Shown here one piece after another: positions 17,032 to 24,529 of a DNA stretch of 64,000 nt. The translations under genes were made by a program, and so were the position numbers. The DNA lies in assembly GCA_964517465.1 (NCBI GenBank), contig CAZFEK010000005.1, positions 49,320 through 113,319 on the forward strand. Direction: 5' to 3'. Under the pieces are notes generated by a model. That model was not told the DNA's origin, made no database searches, and saw only the letters and a program-made list of their open reading frames with translations. Origin of the DNA: JACPUX01 sp964517465 (GTDB taxonomy: Bacteria > Pseudomonadota > Gammaproteobacteria > Burkholderiales > Casimicrobiaceae). Every line of letters starts with the position of its first letter. The stretch's first letter is position 1.

Positions 17032-17652
17032 TCACTGGCAAGCGCCGGACTTACGCCGCGCTTCGATTTCGCTCGCCTTGGCAAGCATGGCCTGGAGCCC
17101 TGAGGCATCTTGGCAGCCGTGGCCCTTGAGCAGCTCCATCGGGTTGAGCCGGCCGGCGCGGAGTAACCCCAGCGCGACAGCGCGCATCGACCAAGCCTTC
17201 TTGACGCCGGCAACCAGGCCGTCGCGAAAGTAAAGGCCCAGGGTGAGGCGCATTTCGTTCACCCGGCCGCTGCGGGTGCAGTTGTGCCAGAATTGCAGCG
17301 AGAAGTCCCGCGTCGCCTGCATCTTGGGCGCGAGACCCAACTTCTGCGCGTGCGAGGCCAGACCGTGCATGATGTGCGTGACCGGGACTTTCCTTGGGCA
17401 ACGCACCACGCAGTTGTAGCAAGAAGTGCAAAGCCACATCGATTCGCTCTTTAGCACGGCTTCGCGCTGCCCGGCCCGAATCATCATGAAAATCTTTTGC
17501 GGCGAATGCTCCCAGTGCGGCCCGAAGGGGCAGGAACCGGCGCACACGCCACACTGCATGCACATCTTGACCCAATCGCCACCCTCGACCTCGCGTTCGA
17601 CTTCGGCGAGGAAAGTGCGGCGATAGCTTTGGGAGAAGTCGGCTTCACTCAT
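17032..17652 (-). CDS. hdrC: HdrC-like ferredoxin subunit of the Qmo/Hdr complex
   Basis: 206 residues. Two [4Fe-4S] motifs, CMQCGVCAGSCPFG near residue 31 and CTSCYNCVVRCPR near residue 75, fit HdrC, which links the flavin subunits to HdrB. No haem- or membrane-helix region follows. This distinguishes it from QmoC, which fuses an HdrC-like head to a cytochrome b domain. The ATG at 17652 (MSEADFSQSY) is preceded by an 85-base gap from qmoB that contains a strong hairpin. Confidence 0.88.
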   Translation of the reverse strand: MSEADFSQSYRRTFLAEVEREVEGGDWVKMCMQCGVCAGSCPFGPHWEHSPQKIFMMIRAGQREAVLKSESMWLCTSCYNCVVRCPRKVPVTHIMHGLASHAQKLGLAPKMQATRDFSLQFWHNCTRSGRVNEMRLTLGLYFRDGLVAGVKKAWSMRAVALGLLRAGRLNPMELLKGHGCQDASGLQAMLAKASEIEARRKSGACQ

Positions 17653-17670
17653 GTAGCACCTCCCCCCCAA

Positions 17671-17691
17671 CCCCCTTCGCAGGGAAGGGGG
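17671..17691. repeat. GC hairpin between qmoB and hdrC
   Basis: CCCCCTTC at 17671-17678 pairs exactly with GAAGGGGG at 17684-17691 around a 5-base loop, and flanking C and G runs could extend it. In the minus-strand transcript the hairpin ends about 19 bases before the hdrC start. It has no U tract, so it is not a normal terminator. It resembles the dispersed CCCC-rich palindromes found between proteobacterial genes and could affect RNA stability or hdrC translation. Confidence 0.6.
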
Positions 17692-17737
17692 TGATTGCAG
17701 TTCGCGGGCTGTGCCCGCTCCGGTTGGGCTCATGTCC

Positions 17738-19945
17738 TCACGCAAAGCCCTTCATCGGGCTCATGCCGATCTCGAAGATTTTCGCCACGTAATCGTCGAT
17801 CAGTTTGGGCAGCCGCTCGACATCGGTGATGGCCACTTCGTGCGTCGCGACGCGCTCGGTTTCCAGCCCCATTTGCTTCAGCGTGTCCTCGATTTTGGAG
17901 AGGCGATAGGCGGCCATTTCCGAACCGCGAACGAAATGGCATTGGTAGTCTTCGCCTTTCTTGCAGCCCAGGAGCAAAACGCCGTCCCAGCCGCCGTTGA
18001 GGGCATCGGTGATCCAAATGGTATTCACCGATCCCAGGCAGCGCACGGGAATCACCCGCACGAAGGCCGAATAGCGATGGCCTAACTGGGTTGCGCTGTC
18101 GAGGGCAGGGTAGGCGTCGTTCTCGCAGGCCAGCACCAGCACGCGCGGTTTCTCCGAGAATTCATCGGGCATGTCGATCGCCTTGATCTGGCTGCCGACG
18201 CTGTCGACGGAATAGTTCTCGAAGGAGATCACCCGCACCGGGCATGCGCCCATGCAGGTGCCGCAGCGCCGGCAGCGGCTTTCGTTGAAAACCGGAAAGC
18301 GTTTCTCGTCTTCGTCGATGGCGCCAAACGGGCACTCCACCGTGCAGCGCTTGCACTGGGTGCAGCCTTCGATGCGCACGATCGGGTAGGAGAGGTCGCC
18401 CGAGCGTGGATGCGCGGCGCGGCCGCGGGCGGCATTTTCCACTGCCTGGACGGCTTTCAAGGCCGCGCCAGTGGCGTCTTCCTGCGCTTGCGCGAGATCC
18501 ATAGGCCGGCGTACCGGACCCGCCGCGTAGATACCCGTGCGGCGGGTTTCGTAAGAAAAACAGATAAAGTGTGAGTCGGTGAAACCGTATTTGAGCTGCG
18601 GTAAGTCGCTGCCTTGGCGATAGGCGAGTTTCAGCACGGATTGTTCTTCCAAACCCGCGCGATCTTCCTCAGGCAAGTCGATGTTGACTCCCGAACGCGG
18701 CACTTGGCCCGTGGCCAGCACCACCAGATCGGCTTCGATAGTGCTGTCCTGGTCGAGGATGAGGTCACGGAAATCGACGCTCAGGCCGTTTGCGGAAGGC
18801 ACAACGGCCTTGGCTTCGCCTTTGACGAAGGTGATGCCTTGCTCTTGCCCGCTGCGATAGAAGTCTTCGTACATTCCGGGCAAACGCATGTCGGTGTAGA
18901 GCACGATTGCATCGACTTCGGGTCGCGCCGTTTTGAAGTACATCGCTTGCTTGAGGCTGGTGGCGCAGCAATGGCCCGAGCAATAGGCGAGGTGCTTGCC
19001 CGAAGTGTCGCGCTGACCCGCGCATTGCACAAACACCACGCTCGCCACCGGTTTGCCGTCGCTGCGGCAGATCGGGCCGCCAGCGGCCTTCTGCGCGAGC
19101 GCTTCGAGACCGGCCTGGTCGACCACATTGGAACTCAAACCGCCGCCGAGTTCGGGAAGTTTTTCGATCGGGTAGGGGACGAAGCCGGTGGCCTGAATGA
19201 TCGCCCCCACCTCCACGCTCACGCTGCTGCCGCCGGGCAGGGCGATATCGACGGTAAATTGCCCCGGCGCGCCCCTGGTCGCCGCGATGCGCGCACCCAG
19301 CCGGCAGGTAATGCGAGGGTGCTGCAAGGCGCGCGCCACCAGTTCAGCGATGCCGGTGGCCTGGGGTTCGGAGTAGGGGGCTCGCGTCGGCGTGCGGCGC
19401 CACCATAGCGCGGCCCAGCCGCCCAGCTGGCTTTCGGCCTCGACGATCACCGTTTCGTAGCCCAGATCGGCACAGGCCAGCGCCGCCGTGAGGCCGGAAG
19501 CGCCGCCCCCCACCACCAGGATCCTTCGGTTTCCCTGCGCTGCTGGGTTGCCTTGCGGCAGCTTCAGCTTCTTGAGCTCGGCGCAGGCCATGCGCAAATA
19601 ATCAGCCGCCATTTCCTGGCGCACTTCTGCATGCTCCTCGCCTTCGGGCGCCGCCCAGATCACGCCCTCGCGCCAGTTGCAGCGGGCGACGGACAGATCC
19701 GAAAAATGGAAGGCTTCCGTTTTCGCCCGCCGGGAGCAAGCCGCGATCAAAAGGTGGGACAGACCTTGCTCGATGATGTCCTTTTCGATTGCCGCAACGC
19801 CTTCCTGCGAGCAAGCCTGGGGGTCTTCGCGAAGATAGGCGATCTTGCCTTCCTTCTGCGCAATCTTCGCGAGCTCCTTGAAATCGAGCGCTTCGCCCAG
19901 GCCGCAGCCGCGGCAAAGCACGGCGCCGGTCTTCGTTTCGCTCAC
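17738..19945 (-). CDS. qmoB: QmoB, HdrA/MvhD-like flavoprotein
   Basis: 735 residues. An N-terminal segment with CRGCG and a cysteine-containing domain is followed by an FAD site (ILVVGGGASGLTAALACADLG near residue 142). Two [4Fe-4S] motifs, CTQCKRCTVECPFGA and CRRCGTCMGACPVRV, lie near residues 527 and 560. The end (VIPVRCLGSVNTIWITDALNGGWDG) is like MvhD of methanogen hydrogenase. This domain order is that of QmoB. QmoAB are thought to receive electrons from APS reductase and may bifurcate or confurcate them. Its 5' end overlaps qmoA by 4 bases. Confidence 0.92.
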   Translation of the reverse strand: MSETKTGAVLCRGCGLGEALDFKELAKIAQKEGKIAYLREDPQACSQEGVAAIEKDIIEQGLSHLLIAACSRRAKTEAFHFSDLSVARCNWREGVIWAAPEGEEHAEVRQEMAADYLRMACAELKKLKLPQGNPAAQGNRRILVVGGGASGLTAALACADLGYETVIVEAESQLGGWAALWWRRTPTRAPYSEPQATGIAELVARALQHPRITCRLGARIAATRGAPGQFTVDIALPGGSSVSVEVGAIIQATGFVPYPIEKLPELGGGLSSNVVDQAGLEALAQKAAGGPICRSDGKPVASVVFVQCAGQRDTSGKHLAYCSGHCCATSLKQAMYFKTARPEVDAIVLYTDMRLPGMYEDFYRSGQEQGITFVKGEAKAVVPSANGLSVDFRDLILDQDSTIEADLVVLATGQVPRSGVNIDLPEEDRAGLEEQSVLKLAYRQGSDLPQLKYGFTDSHFICFSYETRRTGIYAAGPVRRPMDLAQAQEDATGAALKAVQAVENAARGRAAHPRSGDLSYPIVRIEGCTQCKRCTVECPFGAIDEDEKRFPVFNESRCRRCGTCMGACPVRVISFENYSVDSVGSQIKAIDMPDEFSEKPRVLVLACENDAYPALDSATQLGHRYSAFVRVIPVRCLGSVNTIWITDALNGGWDGVLLLGCKKGEDYQCHFVRGSEMAAYRLSKIEDTLKQMGLETERVATHEVAITDVERLPKLIDDYVAKIFEIGMSPMKGFA

Positions 19946-21231
19946 GGCCGCATCTCCTCGGCACTGGCAGCCGCGCGGCTCGCCAACAGCGCCCGCAGCG
20001 CAGCCGCGGTGGCGCTTTGCACCGAGCGGTTCACGTCCAAGGGGGCGGCCGCGACACCCGCGCCAAATTGTCCGCCGTCTTGGGAACCTTCGATGAATCC
20101 GCTCGTGTCCCGCAGCAGATCAGCGGGGAGTTCAATACCCCTGGTCTCGGGCTCCATACCCACCGCCAGCACCACGAGGTCGTGTTCTGCGGCATACCGG
20201 TGATAACCTTCAGTGTCCACGCCGTGCAGCACCAGTTGGCCGGTCTTCGGTTTGTGTGCAATGCGCGCGACTTTGGATTTGATGAACTTTACCTGGGCGT
20301 CCTGGCGCACCTTTTGGTAGAAGTCTTCGAATCGATCGATGGCCCGGATGTCGATGTAATAAATCGTGGCCTGGGCGCCTTCGGGTGCGGCTTCGTGCAA
20401 ATACTGCGTTTGCTTCAGCGACACCATGCAGCAGACGCGCGAGCAGTGACGAAGATGGTTTTCGTCGCGCGAACCGGCACATTGGATGAAAGCGATGTTC
20501 TTCGCGGGCTGGCCGTCGGAAGGTCGAACAATCCGCCCTCGCGTGGGCCCGCGCGGGTCGGCCAGGCGTTCGAATTCGACGCTGGTGACCACGTCGGCGT
20601 AGCGTCCATAGCCGTAAGGCTGAATCTTCGCCGCGTCGTAAGGCTTCCATCCGGTGGCCCAAATGACGCTGCCTACGCTGAGCTCGATGGTTTCTTCGCG
20701 CATCGCCAGGTCGATCGCTCCGGCGGCACAGGCGGATTTCGCGGCCTCGGCGTCTGGCGTGCCCACAATCGAGGGGTCCAACACGTAGCGCTGAGGATGC
20801 GCCAGCGCATGCGGAAGATAAGCCGCTTTGATGCGATCCAGGCCTTGATTGTAGGGATTGGGAATCTCGCTTTTCACCGCCTTGGCGCAATCGCCGCAAG
20901 CGGTGCAGCGCTCGTTGACGTAGCGCGGACGAAGCTTCAAGGTTACCGAATAGTCGCCTCGCTTACCGCGGACACCGGCCACTTCGCACAGCGTGAGAAC
21001 ACGTACTTTCTGATTCGCCCTGATCCGCCGCAGATTGATCTCCAGGCCACAAAGCGGATGGCACAGCTTGGGAAAATAGCGGTAGAGCTGGGCCGTGCGC
21101 CCGCCGAGGCTGGCATTGCGCTCGACCAAAACCACATCGGCGCCGCACTCCGCCGCCTCGAGTGCCGCCGTCATGCCGCTGATGCCGCCGCCGACGACAA
21201 GGATGGTTTGGTTCGTGGCAACCTTTTCCAT
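19942..21231 (-). CDS. qmoA: QmoA, HdrA-like flavoprotein
   Basis: 429 residues. The FAD-binding start (ILVVGGGISGMTAALEAAECGADVVL) is followed by SLGGRTAQLYRYFPKLCHPLCGLE, a cysteine group at CTACGDCAKAVK, and CAGSRDENHLRHCSRVCC, all features of HdrA-like QmoA. It acts with QmoB in electron transfer from APS reductase. The ATG at 21231 overlaps nothing but sits one base after the TGA of the upstream phosphoesterase, so the two are translationally coupled. A longer reading (from 21255) would overlap that gene. Confidence 0.92.
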   Translation of the reverse strand: MEKVATNQTILVVGGGISGMTAALEAAECGADVVLVERNASLGGRTAQLYRYFPKLCHPLCGLEINLRRIRANQKVRVLTLCEVAGVRGKRGDYSVTLKLRPRYVNERCTACGDCAKAVKSEIPNPYNQGLDRIKAAYLPHALAHPQRYVLDPSIVGTPDAEAAKSACAAGAIDLAMREETIELSVGSVIWATGWKPYDAAKIQPYGYGRYADVVTSVEFERLADPRGPTRGRIVRPSDGQPAKNIAFIQCAGSRDENHLRHCSRVCCMVSLKQTQYLHEAAPEGAQATIYYIDIRAIDRFEDFYQKVRQDAQVKFIKSKVARIAHKPKTGQLVLHGVDTEGYHRYAAEHDLVVLAVGMEPETRGIELPADLLRDTSGFIEGSQDGGQFGAGVAAAPLDVNRSVQSATAAALRALLASRAAASAEEMRP

Positions 21232-21232
21232 A

Positions 21233-21742
21233 TCAAGCCAAGCGGCGAATTTCAAATGCCATGGTCTTCAAGTCCGCCATCAGCCAGGTAGCCGGGGCGC
21301 CCACGCCCGCTACCGTTCCCGGGTTGACCAGCCAAGTATTGCCGCCTTGCACATTCTTCTGCTGCGCGACCTTGGCTTCGTGGGTGTGGCCGCAGCACAC
21401 CAAATCGAAGTCCCCCGTGCAGGCGTGCGCCCGGCCGTGCTCAGGCATGTGGGTGGCGTAAATGCGCCGGCCATGGAGTTCAAAGCGCGCGTCGGCGCCG
21501 TAATAGGTGAGCTGTCCCCGAGATCCCGCACCCAGATTGGCCAAAGCCAAGGCATCGCCGAGGTTGTTGCCGTGAACCACATGCATCGGCAAGGCCATTT
21601 CCATGGCTGCGCGCAGGGTGTTGGCACCGATAATGTCCCCGCAATGAATGACCGCCTCAGCCCCCTCGGTCTTGGCACTGGCGACCGCGGCCACCAGCGC
21701 GGGCGCGCGATCGTGGCTGTCGGATACGATGCATATTTTCAT
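21233..21742 (-). CDS. YfcE/MJ0936-family metallophosphoesterase
   Basis: 169 residues. The metal-binding motifs of the calcineurin-like family are present: DSH at 8-10 (MKICIVSDSHDR), HCGD near 33, GNN near 60, and CCGHTHEAK near 116. These enzymes hydrolyse phosphodiesters with Mn or Ni in the active site; natural substrates are unknown. The gene is the first of the qmoAB-hdrCB transcript and nearly overlaps qmoA, which is unusual for a gene of this family. The ATG at 21742 begins exactly at the family's N-terminus; the longer upstream frame lacks similarity. Confidence 0.82.
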   Translation of the reverse strand: MKICIVSDSHDRAPALVAAVASAKTEGAEAVIHCGDIIGANTLRAAMEMALPMHVVHGNNLGDALALANLGAGSRGQLTYYGADARFELHGRRIYATHMPEHGRAHACTGDFDLVCCGHTHEAKVAQQKNVQGGNTWLVNPGTVAGVGAPATWLMADLKTMAFEIRRLA

Positions 21743-21968
21743 GAGTGGCCGGGTGAGAAAGCGCCCATTCCTTGCCCGCGGCAGACCGCGGCGACAGCCG
21801 AAGTTGAACACAGGAAGCGCACTCGCGGTTATCACCCAGAGTGGTTATCCATCGCCCCCCAATGCGGTGATAGACCGGTCTGCGGTATCGCAACGCCGGC
21901 GCGGGGCGCGATCCCCACAAGATCGTGTACTAGGCTGCAGCGGCCGTTTGTTCTACAGTCTGATTTCT
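21743..21968. promoter_or_regulatory. Divergent promoter region of the phosphoesterase-qmo operon and the DUF3079 gene
   Basis: This 226-base gap holds two direct repeats, GGTTATCA at 21827-21834 and GGTTATCC at 21843-21850, whose starts are 16 bases apart. Related GGTGATAG (21866-21873) and GGTATCGC (21884-21891) follow on the same strand. The same core occurs in the sat promoter region. This spacing is what a dimeric regulator bound to repeated half-sites would need. No convincing sigma-70 boxes were found by eye. Confidence 0.35.
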
Positions 21969-22181
21969 ATGGCGAAGAAGTTCCCCACGCATCCCAAATA
22001 CCCGGAACGCATCTGCTGGGGCTGCGAAAAGTTTTGCCCTGCGGACGATTTGCGTTGCGGCAACGGCACCGAAAGAACACCCCATCCGCGAGAGCTGTTT
22101 GGCGACGATTGGCTGGAGTGGGGCTTGAACACCGCAGCCAATGAAACCCAGGATCCTGTCACGGAGGGAAAGAAATCCTGA
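21969..22181 (+). CDS. DUF3079-family small cysteine-rich protein
   Basis: 70 residues starting MAKKFPTHPKYPERICWGCE. Three cysteines in CWGCEKFCPADDLRCGNG form a CxxC...C...C pattern that could bind a metal, and TPHPRELFGDDWLEWG is typical of DUF3079. The function of this family is unknown. It diverges from the phosphoesterase-qmo operon and may share its control region. The ATG at 21969 begins the family match; the longer upstream frame has no support. Confidence 0.75.
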   Translation: MAKKFPTHPKYPERICWGCEKFCPADDLRCGNGTERTPHPRELFGDDWLEWGLNTAANETQDPVTEGKKS

Positions 22182-22569
22182 TCCTTTGGGTAGGCGGTTT
22201 GGCCGGGCTCGATTGGATTGGGCCAGCCTGACAGCCGACGGCTCGGGCATCGTTCAGCCACTTTTTTCGGCCACGCATATAATTTAACATAATACACATT
22301 ATACGCATTACACAGTGGGGCCCGAGGCAGGGTCGATCGCTTCTGACCGAAATCCGCCACCCCGGGTTTCCGTCGAAACGACCATTACCCATCGGCCCGG
22401 CAAACCGCTCGACCGCCTGGACTGCCGAACCGGCTCGCCGACAGTTTCGGCATCCAGCCCATACCGCAAAGCGCTTCTTGAGCGCAAGCGATTCAATTGT
22501 CATAAAAATGGCGCAACTTGCCCCGCAGGTTGTTAGAATAGAGCTTCTCCGGCGCAAGCAACGAGTCCA
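22182..22569. promoter_or_regulatory. AT-rich promoter region upstream of the kinase gene
   Basis: No gene is visible in these 388 bases. An AT-rich stretch at 22276-22310 holds TATAAT on the plus strand (22278-22283), TATAAT on the minus strand (22303-22298), and the perfect inverted repeat ATAAT-acac-ATTAT (22290-22303). It looks like an operator or a promoter. Nearer the kinase gene, an extended -10 (TGTTAGAAT, 22531-22539) lies 31 bases before the GTG start. The rest is GC-rich and without visible structure. Confidence 0.4.
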
Positions 22570-24087
22570 GTGGATCAAGCCAAGCAGAAGTTCGGGCGGT
22601 TCGAGGTTCAGCGCGAAATCGGTCGCGGTGCCATGGGCATCGTCTACCTCGCTCTGGACCCGGCCTTGCAGCGCCCGGTTGCGATAAAGTCCCTGCGCCT
22701 GGCAGGGTCGGAAACCGATCTCACTCCGGTACAGCAGCGTTTTTTGGAAGAAGCCCGCGCGGCCGCTCGACTCAATCACCCCAATATTGTCACGGTCTAC
22801 GAGGTGGGCCAGGAAGGCGGCAACGCCTACATTGCCATGGAGTATCTGGAGGGGCGCGAACTCAAGCAGATCCTGCTCGATGAGCTGCCCGGCCTCACCT
22901 TTCGCGAAATCGCGGAAATCATTCAACAGATCGCGGAAGCCCTGGACTACGCGCACAACAATGGCATCGTGCATCGCGACATCAAGCCGGCAAACATCAT
23001 GCTGGTCAGGGGCAATATCCCCAAAGTGCTCGATTTCGGCATTGCAATGCCGCCCACGGGCACCGAAAGCGATGCGCTGAAATTTGTCGGCTCTCCCAAG
23101 TACATGTCTCCGGAGCAGGTGGAAGGCCGGTCGGTGGATCGCCGTTCCGACGTCTTTTCGCTCGGCGCCGTCATGTACGAACTGCTCACCCGCCGAGCGC
23201 CGTTCGAGGGCGAAACGCTGACCAGCGTGGTGTACCAGATCCTGCACGAAATGCCGCCGCCGCCTCAAACCATCAGCGGCAACACCCCCCGCTATCTGGC
23301 GCGCATCGTTGCCAAGGCGCTGGCCAAGCGACCCGAGGAGCGCTATCAGACCGCGGGTGAGATGGCCGCGGAGCTGAACCGCTATGCGCAGCGCGCCCAG
23401 GCAAAAGCCACCATCAACCGGCGCAAGACCTCGGCCGATGCGCTGCCCTCGTTCTCGCCGCTGGAAGCCGGCGAAACGCCCGGAAATGACGCGCTGTCCA
23501 GAACCATACAACTCGATCCCGGCGAGGCGCTCAAAGCAGCGGCCAAACACCGAAGCCAGCGGCGAGTTTACGCCTGGGCGGTCGCCGGCGCGCTCGCGCT
23601 GACCGTGGGTATCGGCATTTGGATTGGCCTGGGCGGCAGCAATGCCGAGCCGCAGCCGCGCGCCGTTGCGGCCCCGCCCCCGTCCTTGGCGAAAGTCGGG
23701 GAGAGCCGGAACGATACCTCTCCCCATGCACGCATCGAGCCCGCGCCGACACCGATGCCCGATCCGGCCCCTAAGCTTGCCGTCGAACCCGAAATAAAAA
23801 AACCGGTCGAGAAAGCGGCTCGGGTCGCGAAGGTGGTCAAGCCCCTGCCGGAGCCCCCTCCCCCCGAACCTGCTCCTCCCGGGCCCGCAATGGTGCAGCT
23901 GGCGGTTTCACCCTGGGGCGAGATATATCTCGATGGCGCCAAGATCGGCGTGTCGCCCCCGCTGACCCAATTGCAAACGACGGCCGGGCGCCATCGGATA
24001 GAAATTCGCAATGGCGACGCCCAACCCCACGTGGCGGAGCTAGAATTGGCCGATAACGAAACCAAGCGCATCAAGCACAAATTCTGA
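22570..24087 (+). CDS. Membrane Ser/Thr protein kinase (PknB/PpkA type) with PEGA-like C-terminus
   Basis: 505 residues from a GTG start. The kinase domain (about 8-275) has the Gly loop IGRGAMGIVYLA, the lysine in AIKSLRL, catalytic HRDIKPANIMLV and DFGIA, and SPKYMSPEQ. A linker then leads to one membrane helix (YAWAVAGALALTVGIGIWIGL near 335). A proline-rich stretch (about 385-435) and a C-terminal PEGA-like domain (LAVSPWGEIYLDGAKIGVSPP) follow and would be periplasmic. The next gene starts inside its stop codon and encodes a TssQ-type lipoprotein. PpkA-like kinases of this kind are linked with type VI secretion, but no other secretion genes are here. Confidence 0.88.
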   Translation: MDQAKQKFGRFEVQREIGRGAMGIVYLALDPALQRPVAIKSLRLAGSETDLTPVQQRFLEEARAAARLNHPNIVTVYEVGQEGGNAYIAMEYLEGRELKQILLDELPGLTFREIAEIIQQIAEALDYAHNNGIVHRDIKPANIMLVRGNIPKVLDFGIAMPPTGTESDALKFVGSPKYMSPEQVEGRSVDRRSDVFSLGAVMYELLTRRAPFEGETLTSVVYQILHEMPPPPQTISGNTPRYLARIVAKALAKRPEERYQTAGEMAAELNRYAQRAQAKATINRRKTSADALPSFSPLEAGETPGNDALSRTIQLDPGEALKAAAKHRSQRRVYAWAVAGALALTVGIGIWIGLGGSNAEPQPRAVAAPPPSLAKVGESRNDTSPHARIEPAPTPMPDPAPKLAVEPEIKKPVEKAARVAKVVKPLPEPPPPEPAPPGPAMVQLAVSPWGEIYLDGAKIGVSPPLTQLQTTAGRHRIEIRNGDAQPHVAELELADNETKRIKHKF

Positions 24088-24512
24088 TGAAGACTCGGGT
24101 TATGGTATTGCTGGGCGCCACGGTCGCTTTTTTGAGCGCTTGCGCACCGGTGGAAGTGGTACGGCCGACGAGCGTCGCCGAACTGGCGAGCAAAGCGGCA
24201 GAGCAGTCTTTGCTGGCCGGCCTCAAGGCCTACGATGATGGCGACTATCCGGCTGCCGAAAAAGCCCTGCGCAAAGCCCTGGAGGAGCGCCTGGCCTTTC
24301 CGCGGGATGTCGCCACGGCCTGGAAGTTTCTCGCCTTCATCCACTGCGTTTCGAATCGGCCCGGCGAATGCGAAGCCGCCTTTCGGCAAGCTTTCGCCGC
24401 CGATTCCGGTTTTGATTTGGCCGCGAAAGAACGCGGTCACCCCTTGTGGGGGCCGGTGTTCCAAAAAGTCAAAGCTGCACCCAAGACGGCGCCGGCACCG
24501 AGGCCGGGTTGA
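24087..24512 (+). CDS. TssQ-family lipoprotein
   Basis: 141 residues. The signal peptide ends in a lipobox (VAFLSAC, C19), so the protein is lipid-anchored. A short TPR-like region follows (SLLAGLKAYDDGDYPAAEKALRKAL), with FIHCVSNRPGECEAAFRQAF after it. This matches TssQ-type lipoproteins found with type VI secretion kinases. Its ATG overlaps the kinase stop by one base, so the two proteins are made together. Whether it truly serves a secretion system in this organism cannot be told from here. The convergent radA gene ends 17 bases away. Confidence 0.72.
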   Translation: MKTRVMVLLGATVAFLSACAPVEVVRPTSVAELASKAAEQSLLAGLKAYDDGDYPAAEKALRKALEERLAFPRDVATAWKFLAFIHCVSNRPGECEAAFRQAFAADSGFDLAAKERGHPLWGPVFQKVKAAPKTAPAPRPG

Positions 24513-24529
24513 ACCTAGCTGTCCCCTGG

